Positions 54,285 through 63,640 of a stretch of DNA of 64,000 nucleotides are shown piece by piece (position 1 is the stretch's first letter; each line of letters starts with the position of its first letter). The stretch comes from Flavobacterium covae (GTDB lineage: Bacteria > Bacteroidota > Bacteroidia > Flavobacteriales > Flavobacteriaceae): the NCBI GenBank assembly GCA_019565575.1, contig CP067379.1, forward strand, positions 1,240,001-1,304,000, in the 5' to 3' direction. A program made the translations under genes and the position numbers. The notes beneath the pieces are model-generated. The model searched no databases. It was given only the letters and a program-made list of their open reading frames with translations, and had not been told where the DNA came from.

Positions 54285-54302
54285 GCCCCGAAAAATCGAG
54301 GC
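54285..54302 (-). terminator. terminator between pfkB-family kinase and purF-like gene
   Basis: The stem GCCTCGA / TCGGGGC on the minus strand is followed by TTTTTT. It is placed right after the kinase stop codon at 54309, so it ends the kinase transcript. Confidence 0.7.
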
Positions 54303-54308
54303 GTAAAT

Positions 54309-55235
54309 TTATGATAATTCTATATCAAACTGTGTTAAAGCTTTAAACTGTTTTAATCGGCTTTGGGCTTCTTCTTTTGTTAGGCTAACCATTCGTTCTG
54401 TACCAAATTTTTCTACACAAAAAGAAGCTAAATTAGATCCGTGTACAATTGCGGATTTCATGTTTTCAAAAGAAATGTTTTCGCTTTGTGTTATAAAACC
54501 AGAAAAACCTCCCGCAAAAGTATCTCCAGCTCCTGTTGGATCATATACTTCTTCTAAAGGTAATGCAGGGGCAAAAAAGACTTCTTTTTCATTGAATAAT
54601 AAAGCACCGTGTTCTCCTTTTTTGATCACTACATATTTAGGTCCCATCTCATGGATTTTAGCAGCAGCTTTAACTAAAGAATATTCGCCAGATAACTGAC
54701 GTGCTTCTTCATCGTTAATAGTAATTACATCCACTCGTTTCATAACTGCTTTTAGTTCTTCTAAAGCACAATCCATCCAAAAATTCATTGTGTCTAGAAC
54801 AACTAATTTTGGTTTTTCTGTTAATTGATCTAATACACTTGATTGTACTAATGGGTGTAAATTACCTAGCATTATTACATCCGAATTCTTGAAGTTTTCA
54901 GGAACTACGGGTTTAAAATCAGCTAATACGTTTAATTCAGTTACTAATGTATCGCGAGAATTTAGATCATTATGATATTTTCCACTCCAGAAAAAAGTTT
55001 TACCTCCTTTTACAACCTCTAAGCCACTTACATCTATGTTTCTAGATTTTAATAAGTCAATGTATTCTTGAGGGAAATCTTCTCCCACAACAGATACAAT
55101 GGCTGATTGTAAATTAAAATTAGAAGCAGATAACCCTATGAAGGTAGCAGCTCCTCCTAAAATTTTATCAGTTTTACCAAACGGGGTTTCAATAGCGTCA
55201 AAAGCTACTGTTCCTACAATCAATAATTTGTTCAT
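54309..55235 (-). CDS. PfkB family sugar/nucleoside kinase
   Basis: Intact 308 residues. PfkB enzymes phosphorylate sugars or nucleosides with ATP. Seen are the N-terminal GG motif (KILGGAATFIGLSASNF), INDEEARQLSGEY, KKGEHGALLF and the signature DPTGAGDTFAGGFSGFI with the catalytic Asp. It has no signal peptide. Orthologues sit beside the purF-like gene in other flavobacteria as far as I recall, so a nucleoside or sugar-phosphate role linked to purine metabolism is possible. The substrate cannot be read from sequence. Confidence 0.88.
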   Translation of the reverse strand: MNKLLIVGTVAFDAIETPFGKTDKILGGAATFIGLSASNFNLQSAIVSVVGEDFPQEYIDLLKSRNIDVSGLEVVKGGKTFFWSGKYHNDLNSRDTLVTELNVLADFKPVVPENFKNSDVIMLGNLHPLVQSSVLDQLTEKPKLVVLDTMNFWMDCALEELKAVMKRVDVITINDEEARQLSGEYSLVKAAAKIHEMGPKYVVIKKGEHGALLFNEKEVFFAPALPLEEVYDPTGAGDTFAGGFSGFITQSENISFENMKSAIVHGSNLASFCVEKFGTERMVSLTKEEAQSRLKQFKALTQFDIELS

Positions 55236-55387
55236 AAACGAATTGAAAATTAGAGCGCAAAGTTACAATTATAAGTTGTAACGTGCAAAGTTTTGATTGT
55301 TAGAAAAAGGAAAGGTGTTAATTTAAGCAAAAAGAATAAACAACAAATGCTTCTATAGTTTTGTGAAAAAGATAACAAAAAGAGGAG

Positions 55388-55520
55388 GCATCCAAAAAAG
55401 TAAATCTTGAGGTTTTCTTTAATTGATTTGTTCTTCTTGGTTAAAGATTGAAATACTTTAGAATACAAGATTATGATGTAAGTAAAAGTTATAAACTAAT
55501 TGTTTTACTTTTTTGGATGC
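55388..55520. repeat. 17-bp perfect inverted repeat, 99 bases apart
   Basis: GCATCCAAAAAAGTAAA (55388-55404) and TTTACTTTTTTGGATGC (55504-55520) are exact complements. It lies between hflX and the kinase gene. No coding sequence is seen inside. It may be a small transposon remnant or a long-loop RNA structure. Confidence 0.6.
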
Positions 55521-55533
55521 TTTCTCTTTTATT

Positions 55534-56754
55534 TTATTCTCCATCAGCTTCTTTATAATCAGGATATAAGAAATTATTATAAGGAAATCGTGTAATGTGA
55601 ATTTGTCTTACAGCTTCGTAAACTTTTTCTCTAAATTCTTCGAAATTATGTTTTTCAGTGGCTGAAATAAATAAAGCATGATTTTCGCCTAGGCGGTTCA
55701 TCCAAGTGTTTTTCCAATCTTCAAGAGTGTAATGTTTGGTTGTTTTTTCAGTAATCAAATCATCTTCTGCTATGGTTAAATGTTGGTAAGAATCAATTTT
55801 ATTAAATACCATAATAGTAGGTTTATCTGAACTCTTGATGTCTTGTAAAATTTGATTAACCGACTCTATATGGTCTTCAAATTCAGGATGTGAAATATCT
55901 ACTACATGTAGTAAGAGATCAGCTTCTCGGACTTCATCTAGTGTACTTTTAAAAGATTCGACTAGTTGAGTGGGTAATTTTCGAATAAATCCTACTGTAT
56001 CTGAAAGGAGGAAGGGTAAATTTTTGATTACTACTTTTCTTACTGTAGTGTCTAAAGTTGCAAATAATTTGTTTTCAACAAATACTTCACTTTTTCCAAC
56101 GGCGTTCATAAGAGTAGATTTTCCTACGTTAGTATAACCAACTAAGGCAACGCGAACCATAGCCCCTCTATTACTACGCTGAATAGCCATTTGTTTGTCT
56201 ATGGTTTTAATTTTTTCCTTTAATAAGGCAATGCGATCGCGTACAATACGGCGGTCGGTTTCAATTTCTGTTTCTCCAGGACCACGCATTCCAATGCCTC
56301 CTCGTTGACGTTCTAAGTGTGTCCACATACCTGTTAGTCTTGGGAGCAAATATTGGCATTGTGCTAGTTCAACCTGCGTGCGAGCATACGAAGTTTCGGC
56401 ACGTTGAGCAAAAATATCTAAAATAAGATTGGTACGATCTAATACTTTACAATCTAATTCACGTGTAATATTTTTTTGTTGTGCGGGCGAAAGTTCGTCA
56501 TCAAAAATAACTGTTTTGATGTCGTTTTCTTTAATGTATAGATTGATTTGTTCAAGTTTTCCTGTTCCTACAAAAGTTTTTGGATTGGGTTTATCCATTT
56601 TTTGTGTAAAACGTTTCACTACTTCACCACCAGCAGTAAAGGTCAAGAACTCCAATTCATCTAAATATTCATTTAGTTTATCTTCGTTTTGGCTTTGTGT
56701 TACGATACCTACAATTACAGTCTTTTCAAAAATATGTTTTTCTTTTTCTAACAT
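55534..56754 (-). CDS. hflX: ribosome-associated GTPase HflX
   Basis: 406 residues from ATG 56754; an in-frame ATG 30 bases upstream is possible but makes an unusual extension. HflX splits stalled 70S ribosomes under stress. Seen are the N-terminal HflX domain (EYLDELEFLTFTAGGEVV, FDDELSPAQQKNITRELDCK), the linker RGGIGMRGPGETEIETDRR, G1 VGYTNVGKSTLMNAV, G3 LSDTVGFIRKLP and G4 VFNKID. A C-terminal domain follows. Length is standard. Nothing odd is seen. Confidence 0.95.
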   Translation of the reverse strand: MLEKEKHIFEKTVIVGIVTQSQNEDKLNEYLDELEFLTFTAGGEVVKRFTQKMDKPNPKTFVGTGKLEQINLYIKENDIKTVIFDDELSPAQQKNITRELDCKVLDRTNLILDIFAQRAETSYARTQVELAQCQYLLPRLTGMWTHLERQRGGIGMRGPGETEIETDRRIVRDRIALLKEKIKTIDKQMAIQRSNRGAMVRVALVGYTNVGKSTLMNAVGKSEVFVENKLFATLDTTVRKVVIKNLPFLLSDTVGFIRKLPTQLVESFKSTLDEVREADLLLHVVDISHPEFEDHIESVNQILQDIKSSDKPTIMVFNKIDSYQHLTIAEDDLITEKTTKHYTLEDWKNTWMNRLGENHALFISATEKHNFEEFREKVYEAVRQIHITRFPYNNFLYPDYKEADGE

Positions 56755-56801
56755 TGCATTTAATTGAGGTACAAAATTAAGCAATAAAACGATAGAAATA
56801 A

Positions 56802-56829
56802 AAAACCCAATTCATGAGAATCGGGTTTT
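56802..56829 (-). terminator. terminator after the DUF5689 lipoprotein gene
   Basis: The stem AAAACCC-ATTC / GAAT-GGGTTTT has one mismatch and lies 21 bases after the stop at 56850, with T residues following on the minus strand. Confidence 0.65.
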
Positions 56830-56849
56830 ATAATAAATTTATTTTTTAT

Positions 56850-58287
56850 TTAGTTTACTACGATGTCATCTATGTGAATTGTAGTTGTTCTAGCTGGACT
56901 AAGACTATATCCTCCTGAATATTCAAAAATGATATAACCATTGCCTGTTAAATTAACGGGGAAATTAAATACACCACTATTAACGAAAGGTTTCGTTGTG
57001 CCAGTTAGAGTACCTGGAAGCAATTGTAAAATTAGAAGTTATGTCTGTCAAAGAAGCATCGCTTACTTTTGAAAAAGGAACATAGTTAGTAGAATAGTAA
57101 ACTTTTAAAACACTTCCTGTATTAAAGCGATCCTGTGTTTTAAATGACATACTATTTGCTGCTGTAAAGTCTACAGGAACAATAAAATAAGATTTATTAT
57201 TTTGTTCTTGTCCGCTAGATGCAGAGTTAAAAGCAGACATAACGATGTATTTATTACTGCTAAAGCTAGTTACATACCAATATTTAGATCCTAATAAAGG
57301 GTCATTAATATATTTAGGAAAATCTTTTGTTCCAGTTGTAACACTTCCAGCGGTATAGGTATCAAAATTTTCTGTAAAAGATCCAGAATATGTTAAAGCA
57401 GAACCTCCTAAAGCAGGAGCTAAATCAACTTCTTTTCTATCTTCAGTTAACTGAATGTCTCTTTCTGTGCGCGGTATAAATTGGTAATCAGAACCAAATT
57501 TTGTTAAGATACCTCTAATTTTACCATTTTTGTTGGAAATGATTTTACTAGCAAATTTTGCAAACTCACTAATTCTTACAATAATTTTATTACCATTTAA
57601 ATCTGTTATTAAATGATTTGTTGCGCTACCTAAATTGTTAAGAGTAGGGTCGAAGTATTTTTTACCAACCGAAGCATCTAAAAATTGAACATCCTTTAAT
57701 TCAATTAATTTATTGATATAGGAATCATTTAATATTTGATTGATGAATAAAGGTTTTTTAACAATTCTTTCCTCTCCTACGTTTTCGCATGACTTTTTGA
57801 TGATATTTTTATAGGTAACGAAAGAGATTCTTCCAACCTGATCGTCTGCGGTGTTATTAGGTGTTTCATTATTAAAGATTTCACCTATTATTGTAGAAGC
57901 GTTTTTATTGGTGTAAGATAAGCCATTCATTTTTATATAAACTTTTCTTCCTGGCTCAAATTCAGTATGTAAATTGCTTTGATCTACAGGTATACTAAAG
58001 CCTACAGTACCAGATCCGTTATCAATTGATTCGAATGAAATAGATTTGTAAAAAGTACCTCCTTCGTCGCTTGACGTAACTACTGCCTCAATGATATCAT
58101 CTGCTTTATGAGTTGTAAAGCCACTAGTAGGAGCTTGAGTTGTAAAATCAGTAACTTTTTTATTAGCTGTTAGACTTTCACAAAGATTATTCGTACTAGG
58201 TGTATCGAACTTTTCATTTACACAGGCTACGCTTGTACATAGTATAAACGAATAAACTAAAAAACTTTTAATATTTATATTTTTCAT
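56850..58287 (-). CDS. DUF5689 domain-containing lipoprotein, one frame break
   Basis: 478 residues after removing one base from CTGGAAG at 57014-57020. This restores FTIASGTLTGTTKPFVNSGV and an end in TTTIHIDDIVVN. MKNINIKSFLVYSFILCTSV followed by AC is a lipoprotein signal. Residues about 40-280 are the DUF5689 OB-fold-like domain (VTSSDEGGTFYKSISF, ELKDVQFLDAS, RGILTKFGSDYQFIPRTERD). Residues 300-478 form a jelly-roll, choice-of-anchor-like domain. Such proteins often accompany secreted EEP nucleases and TonB receptors, as here. It is probably a surface binding lipoprotein; the ligand is unknown. Confidence 0.8.
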
Positions 58288-58293
58288 AACGTC

Positions 58294-58926
58294 TTAGTTC
58301 ATAAAAAGTTTAATATTGTCTAACTGATAAGTAGTAGTTAAACCGCTTGTTTTGTTTCCTGCGTACTTAAACGCAATTTGGATGTTTTTGCCTTTATAAG
58401 CTGATAAGCTAAGGATTCCGCTTGAAATGAATTTATCTACTTCTGTAGAGGTAGGTAACTTAACGTTTAAAGGAGTCCATGAGGCAGTACTTATACCTGC
58501 TTTTGTACCGTCGTAATTTTCAGAAATCAAAACCGTTAAATTACTACCTGTCCAAAATCTAACTTTAGTATCGAAAGAGAAAAAAGTTTCTTTTTCAGAA
58601 TCTAATTTGGTGCTTGGAATGATCAACCATGCTTCATCTGTTGTGTTAGGAGCAGAATAGAAAGATGAAAATTCAGCATACTTATTAGAGTCAGCTAAAC
58701 GGCTGTTCCATAATCTAGATCCTGTTGTGCTTAGATTATAATTAGACCAACCTTTAATATTGATGGGTATTTCTGTAGATCCTGAACCTGATGTTGTTGC
58801 TTCAAAGTTTTCAAATAAATAAGCAATTTTAATTTCAGGGATATCAAAATCCTTTTCCTTATCACAAGCCATGAATAATCCAGCAGCGATAACTGAAATA
58901 ATAATTGAATTAAAAAAATTTTTCAT
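58294..58926 (-). CDS. surface lipoprotein with jelly-roll (choice-of-anchor J-like) domain
   Basis: 210 residues from ATG 58926, which places the lipobox signal MKNFFNSIIISVIAAGLFMA-C correctly; the upstream ATG at 58950 lies too close to the receptor stop. The body is one beta-sandwich (YLFENFEATTSGSGSTEIPI, GWSNYNLS, DEAWLIIPSTKLDSEKETFF, QIAFKYAGN, TYQLDNIKL), the usual choice-of-anchor J pattern, which binds sugars or anchors. It lies between the TonB receptor and the DUF5689 gene in one operon. Confidence 0.75.
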   Translation of the reverse strand: MKNFFNSIIISVIAAGLFMACDKEKDFDIPEIKIAYLFENFEATTSGSGSTEIPINIKGWSNYNLSTTGSRLWNSRLADSNKYAEFSSFYSAPNTTDEAWLIIPSTKLDSEKETFFSFDTKVRFWTGSNLTVLISENYDGTKAGISTASWTPLNVKLPTSTEVDKFISSGILSLSAYKGKNIQIAFKYAGNKTSGLTTTYQLDNIKLFMN

Positions 58927-58936
58927 AGTTGTGTTT

Positions 58937-61748
58937 TTAGAAATTAACATATAAATTCACAAAGAAATTTCTTCCATAACCGTAGAAGTATTTTGAACCA
59001 AAGGTTCTGATGCCACTTTGTGAGTCTTGGTTTAGTAAAGGGAATGTTGCTTTTCTTGATTGTTCAAAGCCACCTGTTTTAAATACTTTGTCAAGAACGT
59101 TATTAACTGTAGCAAAGAACCCAAAGGTAACTCCTCCTTTTGCTCTCCAAGATTTACCTCCACTTAAGTTTAGTAAGAAATAGGCAGGTAATCTTTCTTG
59201 TTGAAGTGCTTTTCTTACAGAAGTTTCATTAACACCATCGTAAGAAATCCCTGTTTTGTCATCAATAGTAAAATTATTTGTTCTTAAAATATTTGAAATA
59301 CCAACATAAGTTTGATCAAAATAGTTATAATTAGCACCTATATACCAAAAGTTAGGATTACGATATTCTAAACCAAATGAACCTGCTATTTGCGGCATAC
59401 CACCAACTCTATATCCTTTTAGATATGTTTTTCCAAAATCTTCAATAGGATACTTGTTAGATTCTGTTGCAGCAGCATCATTATTAACTCTAAGAGTTGG
59501 ATTATTATCATAAGTATATTCACCGTATGAACCAGCCAACGAAGCTTTAATTGTTGATGTAATTTGGTATTCTACGCCTAACTCACCACCTATATTTTTT
59601 CTGTTCATACCTGTAACGATTTCACTAACAAAAGCATCTTCGTTACCATCATTCGTATCTTCATCAGCAACGCCCTCACCAAAAAAGAAAGCCACATTAG
59701 TTGCGTTTGATACGGTATTGTAAAATCCTGTAATTCTAGATTTAAATTTAGGTGTACGGATGATATAACTAGCGTCTGCACTTACTATTTTTTCACTAGC
59801 AAGATCAATCGTTACATTGTTGTTGTAACGTGCATTTGCAAACGTATTTCTTAAGTTAGGAGCTTTTGTTAAAAAAGCACCATTAAAGTCTAGTAAATGA
59901 CGACTAGATAATTTAAATGTTATTCCTCCTTTTAGTCCGTAGTTTTCAAAAGTAGGACGTTCGCTTTTTCCGAATGAATTAGAAGCATATTTTCCATTTT
60001 TATATAATCCTTCTCTTTCGTATTCAGATTTAGAGAAAGTTTGAGAAAAATAAAAATCAGCTTTTTTAAAGTTAAATTTAAATTGTGTAAAAGCGTCAAC
60101 TACAGTAGCTCTTAAGTTATAATTATATCCAAAAATATCATTAAGATAAATTTTTTGATTAGGATTATTTAAGTCAAATTGAGCAAAATTTCCTTTTGAA
60201 ACATAAAAAGGGTCAAAGTTTTCTGTGTATTTTGCACCTAAAAGATCTGTTACTACAGCATATTGATGTGATTTTAATTTTTTGAAATTTACACCAGCAT
60301 TAATACTTATATTTTCAGAAATTTGAGAATTTAATATAGAATTTGCCGTGATTTGTGTGTCGTCGTTTCTTTGCTCAGTCAATAAGTAATAGGCTTTTCC
60401 AGCTACATTGTTGGGGTTTGTATTAGCATAATACATTTCATCCCAGTTAATTTGACCATTGTTTTTAAAATCAGCTAAAGCGTTTGCAGCTCTTGCGTAA
60501 TCTGGAATCCATGCACCTGTATTTTCATTTGTTAAGTTTAGATAAGTGCTTGGCAACTTTTTGTAGTATGTAGGGTCAGGATTATTACCACCTGGATATT
60601 CTAGTCTTGCATTGGCAATAGAACCCGATTGAAATGCTAAATTAGTATTTAATCTCGTTTTGTCGTTAAATTTCCAGTAATGATTTAACATCATAATAGG
60701 CTCATTTATGATACGGTCTCTACTATTGCGTTTTTTTCCTTCTTGCCAACCCCAATATGAATTGTATTTATATCCTTTGATATCAGTTACCTCGTTCGTA
60801 TTAGGAGAAGTTCTACCTCTTCTATTTTGAGCATAAATAGAAGTGAAGTTTAGAACATGTTTTTTGCCAAATCTTTTTTCAACACTTGCAAATAATGAAT
60901 TGGCCGCCATATCCGTTCCTTCAAAATGTCCTTCTTGAGCCCATCTTCTACTAGCAGATACAACAAAAGCCCACCCTTTACTGTCTAGACCAGAAGCATG
61001 AGTACCCATTGCTCTCCAGTTATAGTTAGTGTTAGTTCCTGAAAAAGAAACTCGTGTTCCAGGTCTGTATAAAGAAGCTCTAGTGTTTATTTCTTGAGTA
61101 CCTAATATACTACCAAATGTATAGTCTGGAAGCGGTACTTCCCATAGTGAATTCTTGATTTCTAGTGGCATCGTTAAGACCACCCCAGTTGCTCCATTGC
61201 GGGCGACCGTCAAATAATTTATTCATAGAAACACCATTTATCATAGTATTCCCGTATTCGTTATCTAATCCTCTAATTCTAAAACGAGCCCCTCCCCAGT
61301 TAAATGCAGCAGCTTGTTGATAAGTATCTCTTGTAGCCTGTAAAAGACCTGAAGTGCTTTCTGAACCGCTGTTGTCATCACTCAAATCATTTTCTGTTAA
61401 AGTAACTAAGCTTAATTGTTGTTCTTGATTTTGAGAATCATCTTCAAGAATAATTAGCCCTAAATCTAAAACTTGATTAGCTATAATTTCTAAAGATAGA
61501 AGCTGCTCTTTGTAGCCATCTCCTTTAATTTTTAAAAGTTGCTTGCCTACTGGAACACCTTTAACAGAAAATTTACCATCTGAGTTGGTTAACTGTGATA
61601 AATTAGTGTTTTCAATAGTAGTTACTACATTCTGTAGAGGCTTATTAGTTTTATAGTCAATAACCTTCCCTGAAAATCCTGTTGGTTGTTGTGCAAAAAC
61701 TAAAACAGCCTGTAGTACCAATAAGGTACTAAAAACTAGTTTTTTCAT
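58937..61748 (-). CDS. TonB-dependent outer-membrane receptor with carboxypeptidase-like domain, one frame break
   Basis: 937 residues after removing the extra base in CTGGAAG at 61126-61132. This joins NQEFTMGSTAS to DYTFGSILGTQEINTRASLY. Signal peptide MKKLVFSTLLVLQAVLVFAQ. Residues 24-110 form the carboxypeptidase regulatory-like domain (GFSGKVIDYKTNKPLQNVVT). Residues 125-235 are the plug (FNWGGARFRIRGLDNEYGNT). The remainder is the 22-strand barrel ending in NFFVNLYVNF with terminal Phe. There is no SusD partner, so it is not a classical glycan locus. With the two lipoproteins and the EEP nuclease divergent from it, nucleotide- or phosphate-related uptake is a reasonable guess. Confidence 0.85.
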
Positions 61749-61885
61749 AAATAAAATTAAAAATTAATTTACTTTTCCTATATTTAAATCGTTAAAAATA
61801 GGGTAACAAATGTATGACATTTGATATAATTATTTACTTTTGATGCGAAAATATTCTGTGTCTTAATGATTTTTAATATAAAAGT

Positions 61886-62978
61886 ATGAAATTTACTAAA
61901 ATTACTTGTCTGTTTTTTATTATGTTAGCGATTGATGGTGTTGCGCAGACAAAAAGAGTAGCTGTTAACACAATAGCATTTTACAACTTAGAGAACTTCT
62001 TTGATACTGTAAATGATCCTAATACGAATGACGAAGACTTTGTTTACTCTCCTGAAAATTACGCAAAAAAAATAGATAACTTAGCTCGTGTTATTTCACA
62101 ATTAGGAACAAGTGATAAGCAAACAAATGCACCTGTAGTATTAGGAGTCGCAGAAATTGAAAACCGTCGTGTCTTAGAAGATCTTATTAAACATCCCTTA
62201 CTGATTAATTTAAATTACGGAATTGTGCATTTTGATTCCCCAGATCGTCGCGGTATAGATTGTGGATTTTTATATCAAAAAAAAACATTTTAATCCAAGT
62301 AGTTATCAAAATTATCCTTTGATCATTTCAGAAGATCAACAAGATAGTAAAGCAAAAGATAAGGATAAAAATGAAGGAGATACTGATGAAAATATTGTAG
62401 ATGTTAAAACGAAAAGAATTTATACAAGAGACCAAATTTTGATGACAGGTACTCTTGATGGCGAAGAAATGAGTTTTATAGTGAATCACTGGCCTTCACG
62501 CCGAGGAGGAGAAAAAGCAAGCAGTCCATTGCGTGAAGCTGCTGCGGCATTAAACAGAAAAATAATAGACTCCTTACAAACCGTTAATCCTAATGCGAAA
62601 ATCTTTACAATGGGCGATTTAAATGACGGACCATTCAATAAGAGTGTTAAAGAAATTTTAGGAGCCAAAGGAGAAATAGAAGAAGTAAAACCACAAGGAT
62701 TGTATAATCCAGCAGAAAAAATGTTGAAAAAAGGAATTGGAACCTTAGCACATCGTGACGCGTGGGATTTCTTTGATCAAATTATTTTTACAGAAGCCTT
62801 ATTACCTCATAATAATGATTATTCAACATGGAAATATTGGAAAGCAGGTGTTTATAATAAATCATTTATGATCCAACAAACAGGACAATATAAAGGATAT
62901 GCTCTTAGAAATACAAGTGAAGGGCCTGGTTTTTCAGATCACTTTCCTTCCTATATTTACTTAGTTAAAGAATTTTAA
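61886..62978 (+). CDS. secreted endonuclease/exonuclease/phosphatase (EEP) family protein, one frame break
   Basis: About 364 residues. The A run at 62277-62285 is one base too long; eight A residues give CGFLYQKKHFNPSSYQNYPL. Signal peptide MKFTKITCLFFIMLAIDGVA. EEP catalytic motifs are in order: IAFYNLENFFD (Asn), LGVAEIENRRVLEDL (Glu), NHWPSRRGGE (His), FTMGDLNDGPFNKS (Asp/Asn) and GFSDHFPSY (Asp-His). It should be a DNase, RNase or phosphodiesterase acting outside the cytoplasm. It is divergent from the TonB receptor operon and ends at a terminator. Confidence 0.88.
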
Positions 62979-62984
62979 AAAAAT

Positions 62985-63010
62985 AAATCCCGAATAAACG
63001 GGATTTTTTT
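62985..63010 (+). terminator. rho-independent terminator after the EEP gene
   Basis: The stem AAATCCCG / CGGGATTT with a 6-base loop continues into TTTT. It is 7 bases after the stop codon. Confidence 0.8.
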
Positions 63011-63031
63011 ATTCATAATTTTATATAAAAA

Positions 63032-63562
63032 ATGTCAGTGCAACAACCATTCAATTTAAATAAGTGGATAGAAGATAATCGTCATCTTTTAAAACCACCC
63101 GTAGCTAATAAAAATCTGTATGTTGATTCAGGTGATTATATTGTAATGATAGTGGGCGGGCCTAATGCTCGTAAAGATTATCATTATAACGAAACAGAAG
63201 AGTTGTTTTACCAAATAGAAGGAGAAATAACAATTTACATTCAAGAAAATGGTGAAAAAAAAGAAATCAGGCTAACCGCAGGAGATATGTATTTACATCC
63301 AGCTAAAATTCCCCATTCACCTAATCGAAGAGAAGGTTCTATAGGTCTAGTAATAGAACGTAAAAGACCCCAAGGAACAGATGGTTTATTATGGTTTTGT
63401 GATAACTGTAACCAAAAACTACACGAGGTATATTTTAGCTTAAATGACATTGAAAAAGATTTTCTTACTCACTTTAAAGAATTTTATTCTTCCGTAGAAA
63501 AAAGAACCTGTACAAATTGTGGTCATGTTATGAAAACAGATCCTCGATTTGTTGAAGAATAA
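63032..63562 (+). CDS. nbaC: 3-hydroxyanthranilate 3,4-dioxygenase
   Basis: Intact 176 residues. It opens the ring of 3-hydroxyanthranilate in the kynurenine pathway, giving the precursor of quinolinate and NAD, or feeding catabolism. The cupin has the iron ligands in DYHYNETEELFYQIEG (His, Glu) and DMYLHPAKIPHSPNR (His). The bacterial-type C-terminal rubredoxin-like metal site is present: CDNCNQKLHEVYF and CTNCGHVM. An aldehyde dehydrogenase gene follows 78 bases downstream, as expected for the 2-aminomuconate semialdehyde branch. The synonym is haaO. Confidence 0.93.
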   Translation: MSVQQPFNLNKWIEDNRHLLKPPVANKNLYVDSGDYIVMIVGGPNARKDYHYNETEELFYQIEGEITIYIQENGEKKEIRLTAGDMYLHPAKIPHSPNRREGSIGLVIERKRPQGTDGLLWFCDNCNQKLHEVYFSLNDIEKDFLTHFKEFYSSVEKRTCTNCGHVMKTDPRFVEE

Positions 63563-63640
63563 TAATTACGGACTCAGTTTTTTAGATAATAAATCATAAA
63601 TTTGCATTCGATTTTAACAAAACTTGATAAAAAAGTTACA

